A stretch of DNA of 64,000 bases. Source: Elymus sibiricus (lineage: Eukaryota > Streptophyta > Magnoliopsida > Poales > Poaceae). The notes beneath the pieces are model-generated. The model had not been told where the DNA came from. It worked only from the letters and a program-made list of their open reading frames with translations, and did no database searches. A program made the position numbers and the translations under genes. The DNA is taken from contig CM077664.1 of the NCBI GenBank assembly GCA_039707655.1, positions 199,944,195 to 200,008,194 on the forward strand, written 5' to 3'. Position 1 is the first letter of the stretch, and each line of letters opens with the position of its first letter. Shown one piece after another: positions 35,057-45,572 of this stretch.

Positions 35057-35411
35057 GCTAGGTCTTTCCCTGTTTTCCACACAAAGCAATCGATCTATAT
35101 CTAGTCAGGTCTCGCCCTTTTTCCCACGTACACATCGATCAATCTACCTCTCTAGATAGGACTGCCTAGCTATCACACACACATTGTCTATCCATCGTCT
35201 CACCTTTCATCATCCATGCCTTCCTCTTCATGTCTCAAACACGCGCAACCACACACGTTCTCGCCCCCTCTCTTAAAATATCAATCTCGCACTTGTACAC
35301 TCCTTCCGAGTCACCGTCCAATTGGCCTCTCACACCATCTCCCAACACCCCCTCTCCCAGTGCTTGTAGGCTCATAGAGTTCTTCCCTCTATCTGTCTCT
35401 ATCGATATATC

Positions 35412-36299
35412 TGTCGGAGCCGGGGCTCCGAGGAACTAAAGGTTCGAACACTGGGGGCGAGCTAGTTCTTCCCGACCAAGGGTGATCACGGCGCGACTAC
35501 GGCGAGAGCGCTACGCGGGAGCACGACAGGGGACATGACGATTACCCAGGTTCGGGCCACCTTGCGGTGTAAAACCCTACTCCTGCTCGTGGTTGGGATT
35601 GCTATGGGCAAGAAGATGTTCTCATGTACAAGATAGGAGGTGGAGGAATCGATCCTCTCTACAATGGCAGCCCTGCCCCTTTTATAGCCGCCTTGGTCCT
35701 CTTCCCCTGAAAACTTAGGCGGGAAGGGTTGCCACACTTGGCGGGTTTTGAAAGGGGACATGCGCTCAGGCTATCCTGACTAAAGGTGGTCTTCGCCTGC
35801 AAAAGCATGATCTATGACGCGCCGGTGGGCTCGGTGATGACCTCCGCCCTGCGCGCCTTGCTGTCTCGGTCATCTTTCACCAAATGGGAAGTCCTTGGGA
35901 CTTGCTTTGGAGATGGGTAGCTGGGGCTACCCCTTTAGCACCAAAGAGGAAAGCCTCTCAATCCGCGCCTGCTGGTGCGGCCTCTACCTTCGTTCGTCGC
36001 CACGCGCGTCACCCACGTGGTGGGCACAGGACCGCGCAGCCGACGTCAGGCTCGGATGGCCTCGGGCGGCCACCTCGGGGGCCCGCCTCGGGAGGCAGCC
36101 TCGCGAGGTCTCGACCGCTCCTGCGGCTAAGTCTTGGTGGCCTAAGCCTTGAGGAGGGGTCCTCAGGGGGCCGACGCCTTGGGAGATGTCTTCGCTCTGT
36201 GGCACCCTTAGATGGGCCGCGTCTTGGGCCTTCGCCAGGCGTCGTTTCCTGGGTCGCAGGCAGATGGGCCGGGGTACCCTGGTTCCCAATGGCCCGACA
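35412..36299 (-). mobile_element. Solo LTR (888 bp, GC-rich), TSD ATATC
   Basis: It starts TGTCGGAGCC and ends GGCCCGACA, flanked by perfect ATATC at 35407-35411 and 36300-36304. GC content rises sharply relative to the flanks. A TATA box on the minus strand (TATAAAAGGGG, 35696-35686) sets the orientation. Frames that start inside it and run into the flank (for example 35884-36369) are artefacts. Confidence 0.92.
35687..35696 (-). promoter_or_regulatory. TATA box of the solo LTR
   Basis: On the minus strand TATAAAAGGG within GGCGGCTATAAAAGG, a strong plant TATA consensus. It would drive transcription towards lower coordinates. Confidence 0.6.
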
Positions 36300-36304
36300 A
36301 TATC

Positions 36305-38250
36305 GCGCAGACGACCCCTCCCCTCCCTTCTCGTATATCACCCACATGCACATACATATATGTATATAGGCCTCTCTTTCACACAAATTGCATCATTGAC
36401 ACACATACTCCCTCTATATTTCCCTCCCCCCTCCCCCCCACACACAAATTCACGAATCTCCCATGATTTCTTGCACACACCATCTCTCTCTCAGACACAC
36501 AGACTATGTGTACGAAAGAGAAGAGGTGCACGCACGCACTCGTTCCCACATACAAACGCGCGGGTACACGGTGGAGCACATTTGTATAAGAAATGTGCGC
36601 ATTTACAAAGGCTTTAGATGATGTGGCACTAGTACTTCCATTATGTGCAAAAGCACGTAAGTTAGAATTCCAATGGCATGCTACAAAATGTCTCTCTTTT
36701 TTCAGTCAATATGTTATGATTAAAATGATGTGGGTGCACCCATGAGGCCACGTGGCACATGGGGGAGGAGTTGTTGCGAGCTTCTTGTGTGGATTGATCA
36801 CTGTGACTTGCTGCTGGTTCCTGAAGAATGTTGTAGACACAACAGGGTACAATTAGGTTTTGATAGATGTGAATCCCAGCCACCTAGACCATTGGATCAA
36901 TAGCAATCAACGGCTGATATCACGTCACACGTGAACGATTGAAAATTTCAAAGCTGATTATATAGAAAATATATTCGCCAAAAAAAATTATATAGAAAAT
37001 AGCCAGCAACGGGCTCCTCGCTATCGCTACGAGAGGTTGGCGGGCATCCGGCTCCACCATGTACGCATCCGGGAGCACAGGCCCACTTCCGCCTCCGACA
37101 AGCGTAGTAGTACTGCCCACCGCTATGACTTTTGCAGTGCCGGGTCCATGCCATTGTAAAAAAAACTACCACGCCTCCCGCGCGGCAAAAACGCCGCCTT
37201 GCCCTTTCTTAATCAGGATTTGTATCGACCAATCTCGTCAAGGAGTAGGCGGTAAACTTACAGCCCGTCGCCTTCTCAACGCACCAACACACGGTCGGTC
37301 CGGCCCGCTGCTCACCGAAGGGACGTGCATCGGCTTGGTACATCACTGACATGTGCGACCGCATGTGAGCAAACTGACAGTCCAAGCTCCCTTCCTACCG
37401 CCAAAAGCCCGGCCTATCAGGATTTCTTGCAAACCGGCAGTTGCGAACGATCGCGTGGTAGTTTCATGTGTAGGGTCGGGGCGTGGTGTGGCAGTAAAAA
37501 GAAAATGCCATGGCATTTCTTTTTTTAGTGTTGTTTTCATCCAATAACTTCCACCGTCGGATGCAAATCTTATGATTATTGGGGTGTTCGCCAGGAATAG
37601 TCTCGTGGCGAACTATTGACTAGCCTCTTTTTCACACGCACTGCGTTGACACATAAGTATCATCTCTCTCCCTCCTCCACACGCACACACCTACACTGAC
37701 GACTCTCTCGGAACTTCTGGCACACATCGATGTCACACACATACACTTGTACTCTAGGTTTAGTATGTACACAAAGAGGAGAGGTGCACGCATGCACTCG
37801 TCCTCTCTCACACACACACGTGGGTACTCTTTCCAACACACACCATCTCTCTCTCTCTTTTTGCGGGGACACACCTTCTCTCTCTAGGTCTATGTATACC
37901 ACTCTCTCTCTCTCCCCCACACACACGCTGGTGGAGTACATGCACGAAGAGAAGATGTGCACGCATGCACTCATTCCCTCGCTCACACACGCGGGTACAC
38001 GGTGGAACGCATTTTTGTACGAAGAGCCACCCCACATGATAATTTGACGCATGTAGAGTCGTTCACTTAATGGATGGTCAATTAATACAACGCATGCAAA
38101 TTGAGTGGACATGGAGGAACTACTAGTTGAGAATGACATTACTAGTATCATCCACTGCATGCATGCGAGTAGTTAAATCATGAGTTGCTAGTACTAGTAG
38201 TACTACGAGGCAACGTCATCAATTTTTGCCTTGGTTACTGTTGGTGGCCT
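36305..38250. other. No gene seen; CA/CT-rich low-copy DNA with dispersed local repeats
   Basis: Three copies of a block of about 65-95 bp (36503-36590, 37762-37826, 37936-38030) share the elements GAGGTGCACGCATGCACTC and GCGGGTACACGGTGGA. Simple CT and CA runs fill the rest. The 37289-37340 segment (ACGGTCGGTCCGGC then GCTCACC) recurs near 59601 and 60332. Short frames on both strands mirror each other and are not supported. Confidence 0.5.
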
Positions 38251-38253
38251 TTG

Positions 38254-38263
38254 TATTTAAAAA
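38254..38263 (+). promoter_or_regulatory. TATA-like element upstream of the 175-codon ORF
   Basis: TATTTAAAAA lies about 92 bp before the ATG at 38355. Spacing fits a short 5' UTR. This is a weak, composition-based call. Confidence 0.35.
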
Positions 38264-38354
38264 TGGACGGAGTGGAGTAGTATCTTTATCTTAGCCTACT
38301 AGGGCTCTCCCACCGCCTACGCTCGCCTCCCCGCCTCTACCATCGGATTCCGCC

Positions 38355-38882
38355 ATGGATAATCCCTTATATCCTAGCATCCCGCGGGCTTCCCTCTCCC
38401 TGCGGCCCGCAGCACTGCCGCCTTTGAGCGAAACCCACATGTGTTTCAGAGGGGATCCATTGCTCTGGAATCATAGATCGGTGGCGCCGGAGGACATGCC
38501 GAGGCTGCGTTTCAGGTGGTGGGCAGCAAGGGCAAATCGGATCGAGGAAGCGTCGCATCGATTGGAGACAAGTTTGAAGGAGCTGCGCCTGGCGAAGCAC
38601 AAGGCAGAGGCGCATATCGATCTGAGGGGTGAGATGCTGAGGGATGTCAGCATCTGGCAGCGTCGCGTTGATTTCGAGCTGGGGCTAATGGCAGAGATCA
38701 TATTCACGGAGTCGACTGCGGAGGAGAGAACACGCATGCCTGCGGAATGGCATGAGAAGCTGGTGCAACTTTTCAAATGGGCGATAGGAGAAGCCAAATC
38801 GCTCAACCAGTGGCGGCGGCGGCGCAGGGGATGCATCGTAGGCGAGGTGACCTGCCCTCCTTCCCCGCCAGTGATGGACTGA
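38355..38882 (+). CDS. Hypothetical single-exon protein, 175 codons
   Basis: The ATG sits in a strong plant context (CCGCCATGGAT). The frame stays open for 175 codons in sequence of moderate GC, unlike the CA-rich surroundings. No family was recognised. The predicted protein has a Pro/Leu-rich N-terminus, a WW-containing segment (RFRWWAARANRIEEA), a charged, probably helical region of about residues 60-150 with heptad-like spacing (LKELRLAKHKAEA), and an Arg cluster (WRRRRRG) near the C-terminus that could be a nuclear signal. No signal peptide or membrane span is seen. A TATA-like element is upstream. It may be a small lineage-specific gene or a captured gene fragment. The minus-strand frames opposite it are shadows. 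Confidence 0.45.
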   Translation: MDNPLYPSIPRASLSLRPAALPPLSETHMCFRGDPLLWNHRSVAPEDMPRLRFRWWAARANRIEEASHRLETSLKELRLAKHKAEAHIDLRGEMLRDVSIWQRRVDFELGLMAEIIFTESTAEERTRMPAEWHEKLVQLFKWAIGEAKSLNQWRRRRRGCIVGEVTCPPSPPVMD

Positions 38883-39276
38883 CCTGCTCAGTTGCTGCTG
38901 CAGTGAACACACGGCGCCATGGCGGTTTGCAACGGTGACAATCACTCCTTCTATGTATTGTATTTCTATGAAAATACTCCATCTATATGTGTTGTATTTC
39001 TATGAAAATACTTGGTCGTTTGGAAAAAGATGGTCAATGATTTATCACGAGTTTTTGAATGTTTGGTCGTGAGAACTCATCAGGAGCCGTTTCGGGCTTC
39101 GAAACCAAAACCATCAATAAATTTCGAGCTTGTTTCCCATCACATTCCAAAGTACCATGCTATAATTAATTGCAAACATGTTCACATCGATCAAACCTAA
39201 ACGTGTTTCCACTTTGCAGCATATTAGTAATAGGTTATAAAAAGGGAAACTAACTACTCGAATATTACTGCACATG
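38883..39276. other. Intergenic stretch with a 42-bp-spaced duplication
   Basis: TTGTATTTCTATGAAAATAC occurs twice (about 38958-38977 and 38993-39012). No gene is seen. The right part would be the promoter of the coiled-coil pseudogene before element D inserted. Confidence 0.5.
39236..39244 (+). promoter_or_regulatory. TATA box stranded from its gene by element D
   Basis: TATAAAAAG lies 37 bp before the insertion point at 39281. On the other side of element D the next ATG in a good context is at 56626, about 40 bp past the duplicated target site. Ancestral spacing of TATA to ATG would be about 80 bp. Confidence 0.5.
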
Positions 39277-39281
39277 CCTCC

Positions 39282-40814
39282 TGATACGTCTCCGTCGTAT
39301 CTATAATTTTTTATTGTTTCATGCCATTATCCTACAATTTCCACATGCTTTTGGCAACTTTTTATATGATTTTTTGGACTAACATATTGATGCAGTGCCC
39401 AGTGCCAGTTCCTGTTTTCTGCTTTTTTTTGTTTGGCAGAAAATCCATATCAAACGAAGTCCAAACGCGATAAAATTTTACGGAGAATTATTTTGGAATA
39501 TATGTGATTTTTGGATGGTGGAATCAACGCAAACGGAGGCCCACAGCCTTCACAAGTCATCTTGGCGCGGCCTTCCCCCCAGCCGCGTGGTGTTGCCTTG
39601 TGGGCACACCGTAAGTCGGTTGGGGCCCTTCTTCGGATGCAAGGAAGTTTATATCGAGAAAAAATCGTGTTAAAATTTCAGCCTGATCGGAGTTACGGAT
39701 CTCCGGATATTTAAGAAACGGTGAAAGGCCAGAAAAGGAGAACGCGAAACAGAAGAGAAACAGAGAGAGAGAGATCCAATCTCGGAGGGGCTCCTTCACT
39801 CTGGGAGCCATGGTGGCCATGGACCAGAGGGGAAACTCTCCTCCCATCTAGGAGGGAGGCCAAGGAAGAAGAAGAGGGAGGGGGGCTCTCTCCCCCTCTC
39901 TCTCGGTGGCGCCAGAACGCCGTCGGGGCAACCATCGTGATGGTGCTCTACACCAACAACTTCGTCGCCGTCAATACCAACTCTCTCCCCCTCTATGCAG
40001 CGGTGTAACACCTCTTCTCCCCGCTGTAATCTCTACTTAAACATGGTGCTTAACGCTATATATTATTATCCAATGATATGTGGCAATCCTATGATGTTTG
40101 AGTAGATTTGTTTTGTCCTATGGGTTGATTGATGATCGTGATTGGTTTGAGTTGTATGTTTTATTTTGGTGTTGTCCTATGGTGCCCTCCGTGTCGCGCA
40201 AGTGTGAGGGATTCCCGCTGTAGGGTTTGGAATACATTCATAATTCTCTTATAGTGGGCGGCTAGAGTGACAGAAGCTTACACCCGAGTAAGAGGGTTGT
40301 TGCATATGGGAGTAAAGAGGACTTGTTACTTAATGCTATGGTTGGGTTTTACCTTAATGATCTTTGGTAGTTGCGGATGCTTGCTAGAGTTCCAATCATA
40401 AGTGCATATGATCCAAGTACGGAAAGTATGTTAGCTCATGCCTCTCCCTCATATAAAATTGCAATAATGATTACCGGTCTAGTTATTGATTGCCTAGGGA
40501 CAAATCCTTCTCTTGTGTTACAAAATCTTTCTACTAAACAACTAACTTTTATTATCTTGCAAATTACTCATAGTTTTATTCTCGCAAAGTACTCCTAGTT
40601 TTATTCTTGCAAAGTAGTTCTAGCATTACACCTACAAAGTACTTTTAGTTTCATACTTGTTCTAGGTAAAGCAAACGTTGGTGTTCGTAGAGTTGTATCG
40701 GTGGTCGATAGAACTTGAAGGGGATATTGATTCTACCTTTAGCTCCTCATTGGGTTCGACACTCTTATTTATCGAGAAAGGCTACAACTGATCCCCTATA
40801 CTTGTAGGTTATCA
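39282..40814 (+). repeat. 5' LTR of element D (1533 bp)
   Basis: This aligns with 45292-45572 and 55328-56582. Frames inside it (for example 40371-40598, nearly identical at 56139-56366) are duplicated because the LTR is duplicated and are not genes. Confidence 0.95.
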
Positions 40815-40825
40815 AGACCTTTTTC

Positions 40826-40843
40826 TGGTGCCGTTGCCGGGGA
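40826..40843 (+). other. Element D primer-binding site, tRNA-Asp type
   Basis: TGGTGCCGTTGCCGGGGA differs at one base from the complement of the plant tRNA-Asp 3' end. It lies 11 bp after the LTR. Confidence 0.85.
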
Positions 40844-40937
40844 GCAATAGCGTGGGGTTGATATTCTCGTGTGTGCTTGTTTGCTTTATCACTAAGTAGT
40901 TTTATTTTCTGTTCTAAGTTGTTTTATATCTTTAGTT

Positions 40938-42038
40938 ATGGATATGGAACACGAAACACCAAAAAAATTACTTGTACTTGCTACTCATGGAGATGGGGAA
41001 CCTCCTAAAACCCTCGATGCTGGTTATGTGAAAAACAATAAATACTACTTTGATAATCCTGATAAATCTTCATTCAACTTGATAATGGGATATACTTTGG
41101 ATCAACGGGAATACTTTAGGGATTATCGCTTGTCTCAAAAAGGGAAACTCTTATGGGATCAAATTGATTATTTGCATTGGTATGCTCGGAATTTATGCTT
41201 AAGATATGATTATACTTGTTGCTCTAAGATGAAGGCTCCACACCTTCCCTTTTCATGTAAATTTAATGATAATGAAACATTGGCTTCTTATGCTAATGGT
41301 GTATATGATTACCATGATGTGGAACAAATAGAAGAATTTATTGCCTTTAAGGGTGCTTATGAAATTTAATCTTTGTTTGAAAAGTATGAAAACTATGATG
41401 ATGCTGTTTACAGATCTGAAAATTATGCTATACTTAAATATTGCTATGAGAATTATGAATACAATGCCTATATTGATCAATTTATTGAGAAAGTCTCCGC
41501 TGTCCGAGAAGAGACTAATATTTTGCAGGCTCATATGGAAGAAGAAATTGATGACACTGTGAGCTCATTAGATGAAAAAGATGACGAGGAGAGCGAAGAA
41601 CAAAGGGAGGAAGAGCGGATTAGCTACCCGTGCCCACCTTCTAATGAGAGTAACTCTTCAACTCATGCATTGTTTAATTTCCCTTCGTGCTTACCGAAGG
41701 ATGAATGCTATGATAATTGCTACGATCCCTTGGATTCGTTTGAAATATCCCTTTTTGATGAAATTGATGCTTGCTATGCTTGTGGCCATGATGCCAATTT
41801 GAATGATGCTTATGGAGATGAACTTGCTATAGTTCCTTATGTTAAGAATGAAATTGTTCCTATTGCACCCACACATGATAGTCCTATTATCTTTTTGAAT
41901 TGTCCCAACTACACTATATTGGAGAAGTTTGCTCTTATTAAGGATTATATTGATGGGTTGCGTTTTACCGTCGCACATGATGATTTTGATGGATATAATA
42001 TGCATGTGCTTGCTGCTTTTAATTGCAATTATTATTAG
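40938..42038 (+). pseudogene. Unrecognised element D protein, 366 codons with one internal stop
   Basis: Two frames (40938-41369 and from 41373 to 42038) are in the same register and separated only by the TAA at 41367-41369. The N-terminal half (about residues 1-143) is basic to neutral with an aromatic-rich segment (YLHWYARNLCLRYDY). The C-terminal half is strongly acidic (DEKDDEESEEQREEE near residue 210) and has several Cys, including CYACGHDA. No zinc knuckle (CCHC), protease DTG, RT YXDD or integrase triad is present. The position directly after the PBS is where gag would be. The ATG is preceded by AGTT and follows a leader of about 95 nt. It could be a highly diverged gag-like protein or a family-specific accessory protein. 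Confidence 0.6.
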
Positions 42039-45000
42039 AGAGGAACTACATCTTTACCTCTCTATGTTTCCAATACGATAAAATTGCAAGAAACTACTTA
42101 TGCTATGTATTGGCCTTTACTTGATGTGCATGAATTGTTCTTTTATGACATGCCGATGCATAGGAAGAGAGTTAGACTCCTTTGTTATGTGATATATGTT
42201 GCTTTGTGCTCACTACTAAATTAAAAATCATTGTTAATTAAAATTGGATGTACCTTGGGATCCGGGTGGATCAATTACTTGAGCACTTTATGCCTAGCTT
42301 AATGGCTTTAAAGAAAGCGCTGCCTGGGAGACAACCCAGAAGTTTTAGAGAGTCATTTATTTCTGTTGTATGCTTTTAAAAAAGTTTAAAAACAAAAAAA
42401 TATAGAAGGGAACCTAAAACTTTTTCAAAAAGAAAAGTGAAAGTGAGAAAGACGCGCATCGTTGAAGTGGGAGTTAGCCTTGAACTGTGTTCATGCCCAT
42501 GAAAACTTTGTGAATCTTGATTACAGAAACTTTGAACAAAAATAATTATCCCCTTGTACAAATTCATTGTATTATAAAAATAATGTGCCAAGTAATGCCT
42601 TTGGGATGATTTGGATGATAGTATGGTAGATGCTGTTGGAAAACAGAAACTTTTGCGTCCAGTGCTGGAATTTTGTGTTTTTGCTGGAGTGTCAGAACCT
42701 TCTTTATTTTTTACACAGTATTGATATATGAATTTCCCACGTTTTCCTAATTTTTCAGAATTTTTCGAGTTACAGAAGTATGACTATAATTCAGATCTTT
42801 ACAGACTAATCTGTTTTAGACAGATTCTGTTTTTGTTGCATAATTTGCTTATTTTGATGTATCTATGGATAGTATCGGGGGGTGTGAGTCATGGAGAAGT
42901 TGGAGTACAGTAGCATTATGCCAATATTAAATATGAATCAATTTACAACAGTACTTAGAGTTTAAGATTTAATTGTTATACTAACGGATCTCACGAGGTT
43001 TCTGTTGAGTTTTGTGTGCTGAAGTTTTCAAGTTTTGGGTGAGACTACGATGGATAAAGGAATAAGGAGCAGCAAGAGCCTAAGCTTGGGGATGCCCAAG
43101 GCACCCCAAGGTAATATTCAAGGAATACTCAAGCGTCTAAACTTGGGGATGCCCCGGATGGCATCCCCTCTTTCGTCTACAATCTATCGGTATATCACTT
43201 GGAGCTATATTTTTATTGATCACATGATATGTGTTTTACTTGGAGCATCGTGTGCTTTTATTTTTCTTTTAGTAATTCACCATGCTGGTATGATATATTC
43301 CTTTGGTTGATTTATAGAATGCTCTATGCACTTCACTTATATCTTTTGAGTATGGCTTTATAGAATGCTTCATGTGCTTCACTTATATCATTTGAAGTTT
43401 GGATGCCCGTTTCTCTACATGTAGAAAACCGTTATTTGTAGAATGCTCTTTTGCTTCACTTATATTTATTAGAGTGTGGTCTTTTGTAGAAAGAATTAAA
43501 CACTCATGCTTCACTTATATCTATTTAGAGAGTCAACAGGAATTGGTCATTCACATGGTTAGTCATAAAATCCTACATAAAACATGTAGATCACTGAATA
43601 TGATAAGTTTGATTCCTTGCAATAGTTTTGCGATATTGAGATGGTAATATGGGGGAGGTACTAGTAGATGATTGTGGTTTAGTAAGAATAATTGTGTTAA
43701 GGTTTGTGATTCCCGAAGCATGCACGTATGATCTGTCGTTATGCTAAGAAGTTGGAGCATGATATATTATTGATTGTCTACCTTATGAGTGGCGGTCGGG
43801 GACGAGCGATGGACCTTGTCCTACCAATCTATCCCTCTAGGGGCATGCGTAGTAGTACTTTGCTTCGAGGGCTAATAAACTTTCGCAATAAGTATGTGAG
43901 TTCTTTATGACTAATGTGAGTCCATGGATTATACGCACTCTCACCTTTCCGCAATTTGCTAGCCTCTTCGGTACCGTGCATTGCCCTTTCTCACATCGAG
44001 AGTTGGTGCAAACTTCGCCGGTGCATCCAAACCCTGTGATATGATACGCTCTATCACACATAAGCGTCCTTATATCTTCCTCAAAACAGCCACCATACCT
44101 ACCTATCATGGCATTTCCATAGCCATTCCGAGATATATTGCCATGCAACTTCCATCATCATCATATACATGACTTGAGCATTCATTGTCATATTGCTTAG
44201 CATGATCGTAAGATAGCTAGCATGATATTTTCATGGCTTGTCCTTTTCTGATATCTTTGATACGCTAGATCATTGCCCATCCTGGTACACTGCCAGAGGC
44301 ATTCATTTAGATTCATCTTGTATAGTTTTTATCGAGTTGTAAGTAAATAAAAGTGTGATGATCATCATTATTAGAGCATTGTCCCAGTGAGGAAAGGATG
44401 ATGGAGACTATGATTCCCCCACAAGTCGGGATGAGACTCCGGACGAAAAATAAATAAAAAAGAAACGAAAAAAAAGAGCCCAAAAAAAGAGAAAAAAAAT
44501 GAAATGAGAGAAAAGGAGAGAAGGGGCAATGCTACTATCCTTTACCACACTTATGCTTCACAATAGCACCATGTTTTTCATATAGAGAGTCTCATATGTT
44601 GTCACTTTCATATACTAGTGAGAATTTTTCATTATAGAACTTGGCTTGTATATTCCGATGATGGGCTTCCTCAAATGCCCGAGGTCTTCATGAGCAAGCA
44701 AGCTGGATGCACACCCACTTAGTTTTCAGTTTGAGCTTTCATACGCTTATAGCTCTAAGTGCATCCGTTGCATGGCAATCCCTACTCCTCGCATTGATAT
44801 CAATTGATGGGTATCTCCATAGCCCGTTGATCCACCTAGTTGATGCGAGACTTTCTCCCTTTTTGACTTCTCCTTATTGATCCATACCACCGCATTCTAT
44901 TCCACCTATAGTGCTATGTCCATGGCTCACGCTCATGTATTGCGTGGGGGTTGAAAAAGCTGAAGTGCGCTAAAAAGTATGAACCAATTGCTCGGCTGAC

Positions 45001-45291
45001 ATCGGAGTTGTACATGATTTATATTTTGTGTTAAGAAGATGGAGCATGACAAGGCTATATGATTTTGTAGGGATAGCGTTCTTTAGCATTTTTATTCCGA
45101 AAGGCATGATTGTTTGTTGGTATGCCTGAGTATTTATGTCTTTATATCAAATTATAGACTATTGCTTTGAATCACTCGTATCTTAATATTCATGCCATGA
45201 TCAAAATTATGCTAGGTTGCATTCCACATCAAAAATTATCTTTTTATCATTTACCTACTCGAGGACGAACAGGAATTAAGCTCGGGGATGC
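42039..45291 (+). other. Element D 3' non-coding region
   Basis: Most of this 3.2 kb has no gene. It contains the conserved AGCGCT/TGGGAGACAACCC motif (42316-42337) and GGGGATGCC-CCGGA-TGGCATCCCC, a 9-bp stem hairpin near 43146-43170. Repeated TTGTAGAATGCT...TTCACTTATATC units lie at 43310-43530. An A-rich tract is at 44440-44520, and the PPT (AAGCTCGGGGATGC, 45278-45291) precedes the 3' LTR. Small frames are unsupported. Confidence 0.7.
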
Positions 45292-45572
45292 TGATACGTC
45301 TCCGTCGTATCTATAATTTTTTATTGTTTCATGCCATTATCCTACAATTTCCACATGCTTTTGGCAAATTTTTATATGATTTTTTGGACTAACATATTGA
45401 TCCAGTGCCTAGTGCCAGTTCCTGTTTTCTGCTTGTTTTTTGTTTCACAAAAAAATCATATCAAATGAAGTCCAAACGCGATAAAATTTTACGGAGAATT
45501 ATTGTGGAATATATGTGATTTTTGGGAGGTGGAATCAACGCAAACGGAGGCCCACAGCCTCCACAAGGCATC
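45292..45572 (+). repeat. 3' LTR of element D, part 1
   Basis: This is the first 281 bp of the LTR, interrupted by the family-B element. It is nearly identical to 39282-39561. Confidence 0.95.

Larger units (their letters stand above)
33621..35411. other. No gene seen; AT-rich, CA-microsatellite-rich low-copy DNA
   Basis: Long frames are absent. From about 34200 onward CACACA runs, CATGCATG palindromes and CGATCGATC text recur. A block at 34275-34425 is similar to 61857-61990 on the far side of the nested insertion. A short A-run after 33810 could be the tail of a non-LTR element, but there is no coding support. Confidence 0.5.

Noticed and set aside
35884..36369. 161-codon plus-strand frame
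   Set aside because: It starts inside the solo LTR and crosses its boundary and TSD into the flank, so it cannot be an ancestral gene.
38262..38284. Stowaway-like terminal sequence (GGACGGAGTGGAGTA)
   Set aside because: Only one degenerate terminus was seen, with no partner and no TA duplication pair, so no MITE is called.
40371..40598. 75-codon frame almost identical to 56139-56366
   Set aside because: Its conservation is explained by its being in the two LTRs of element D.
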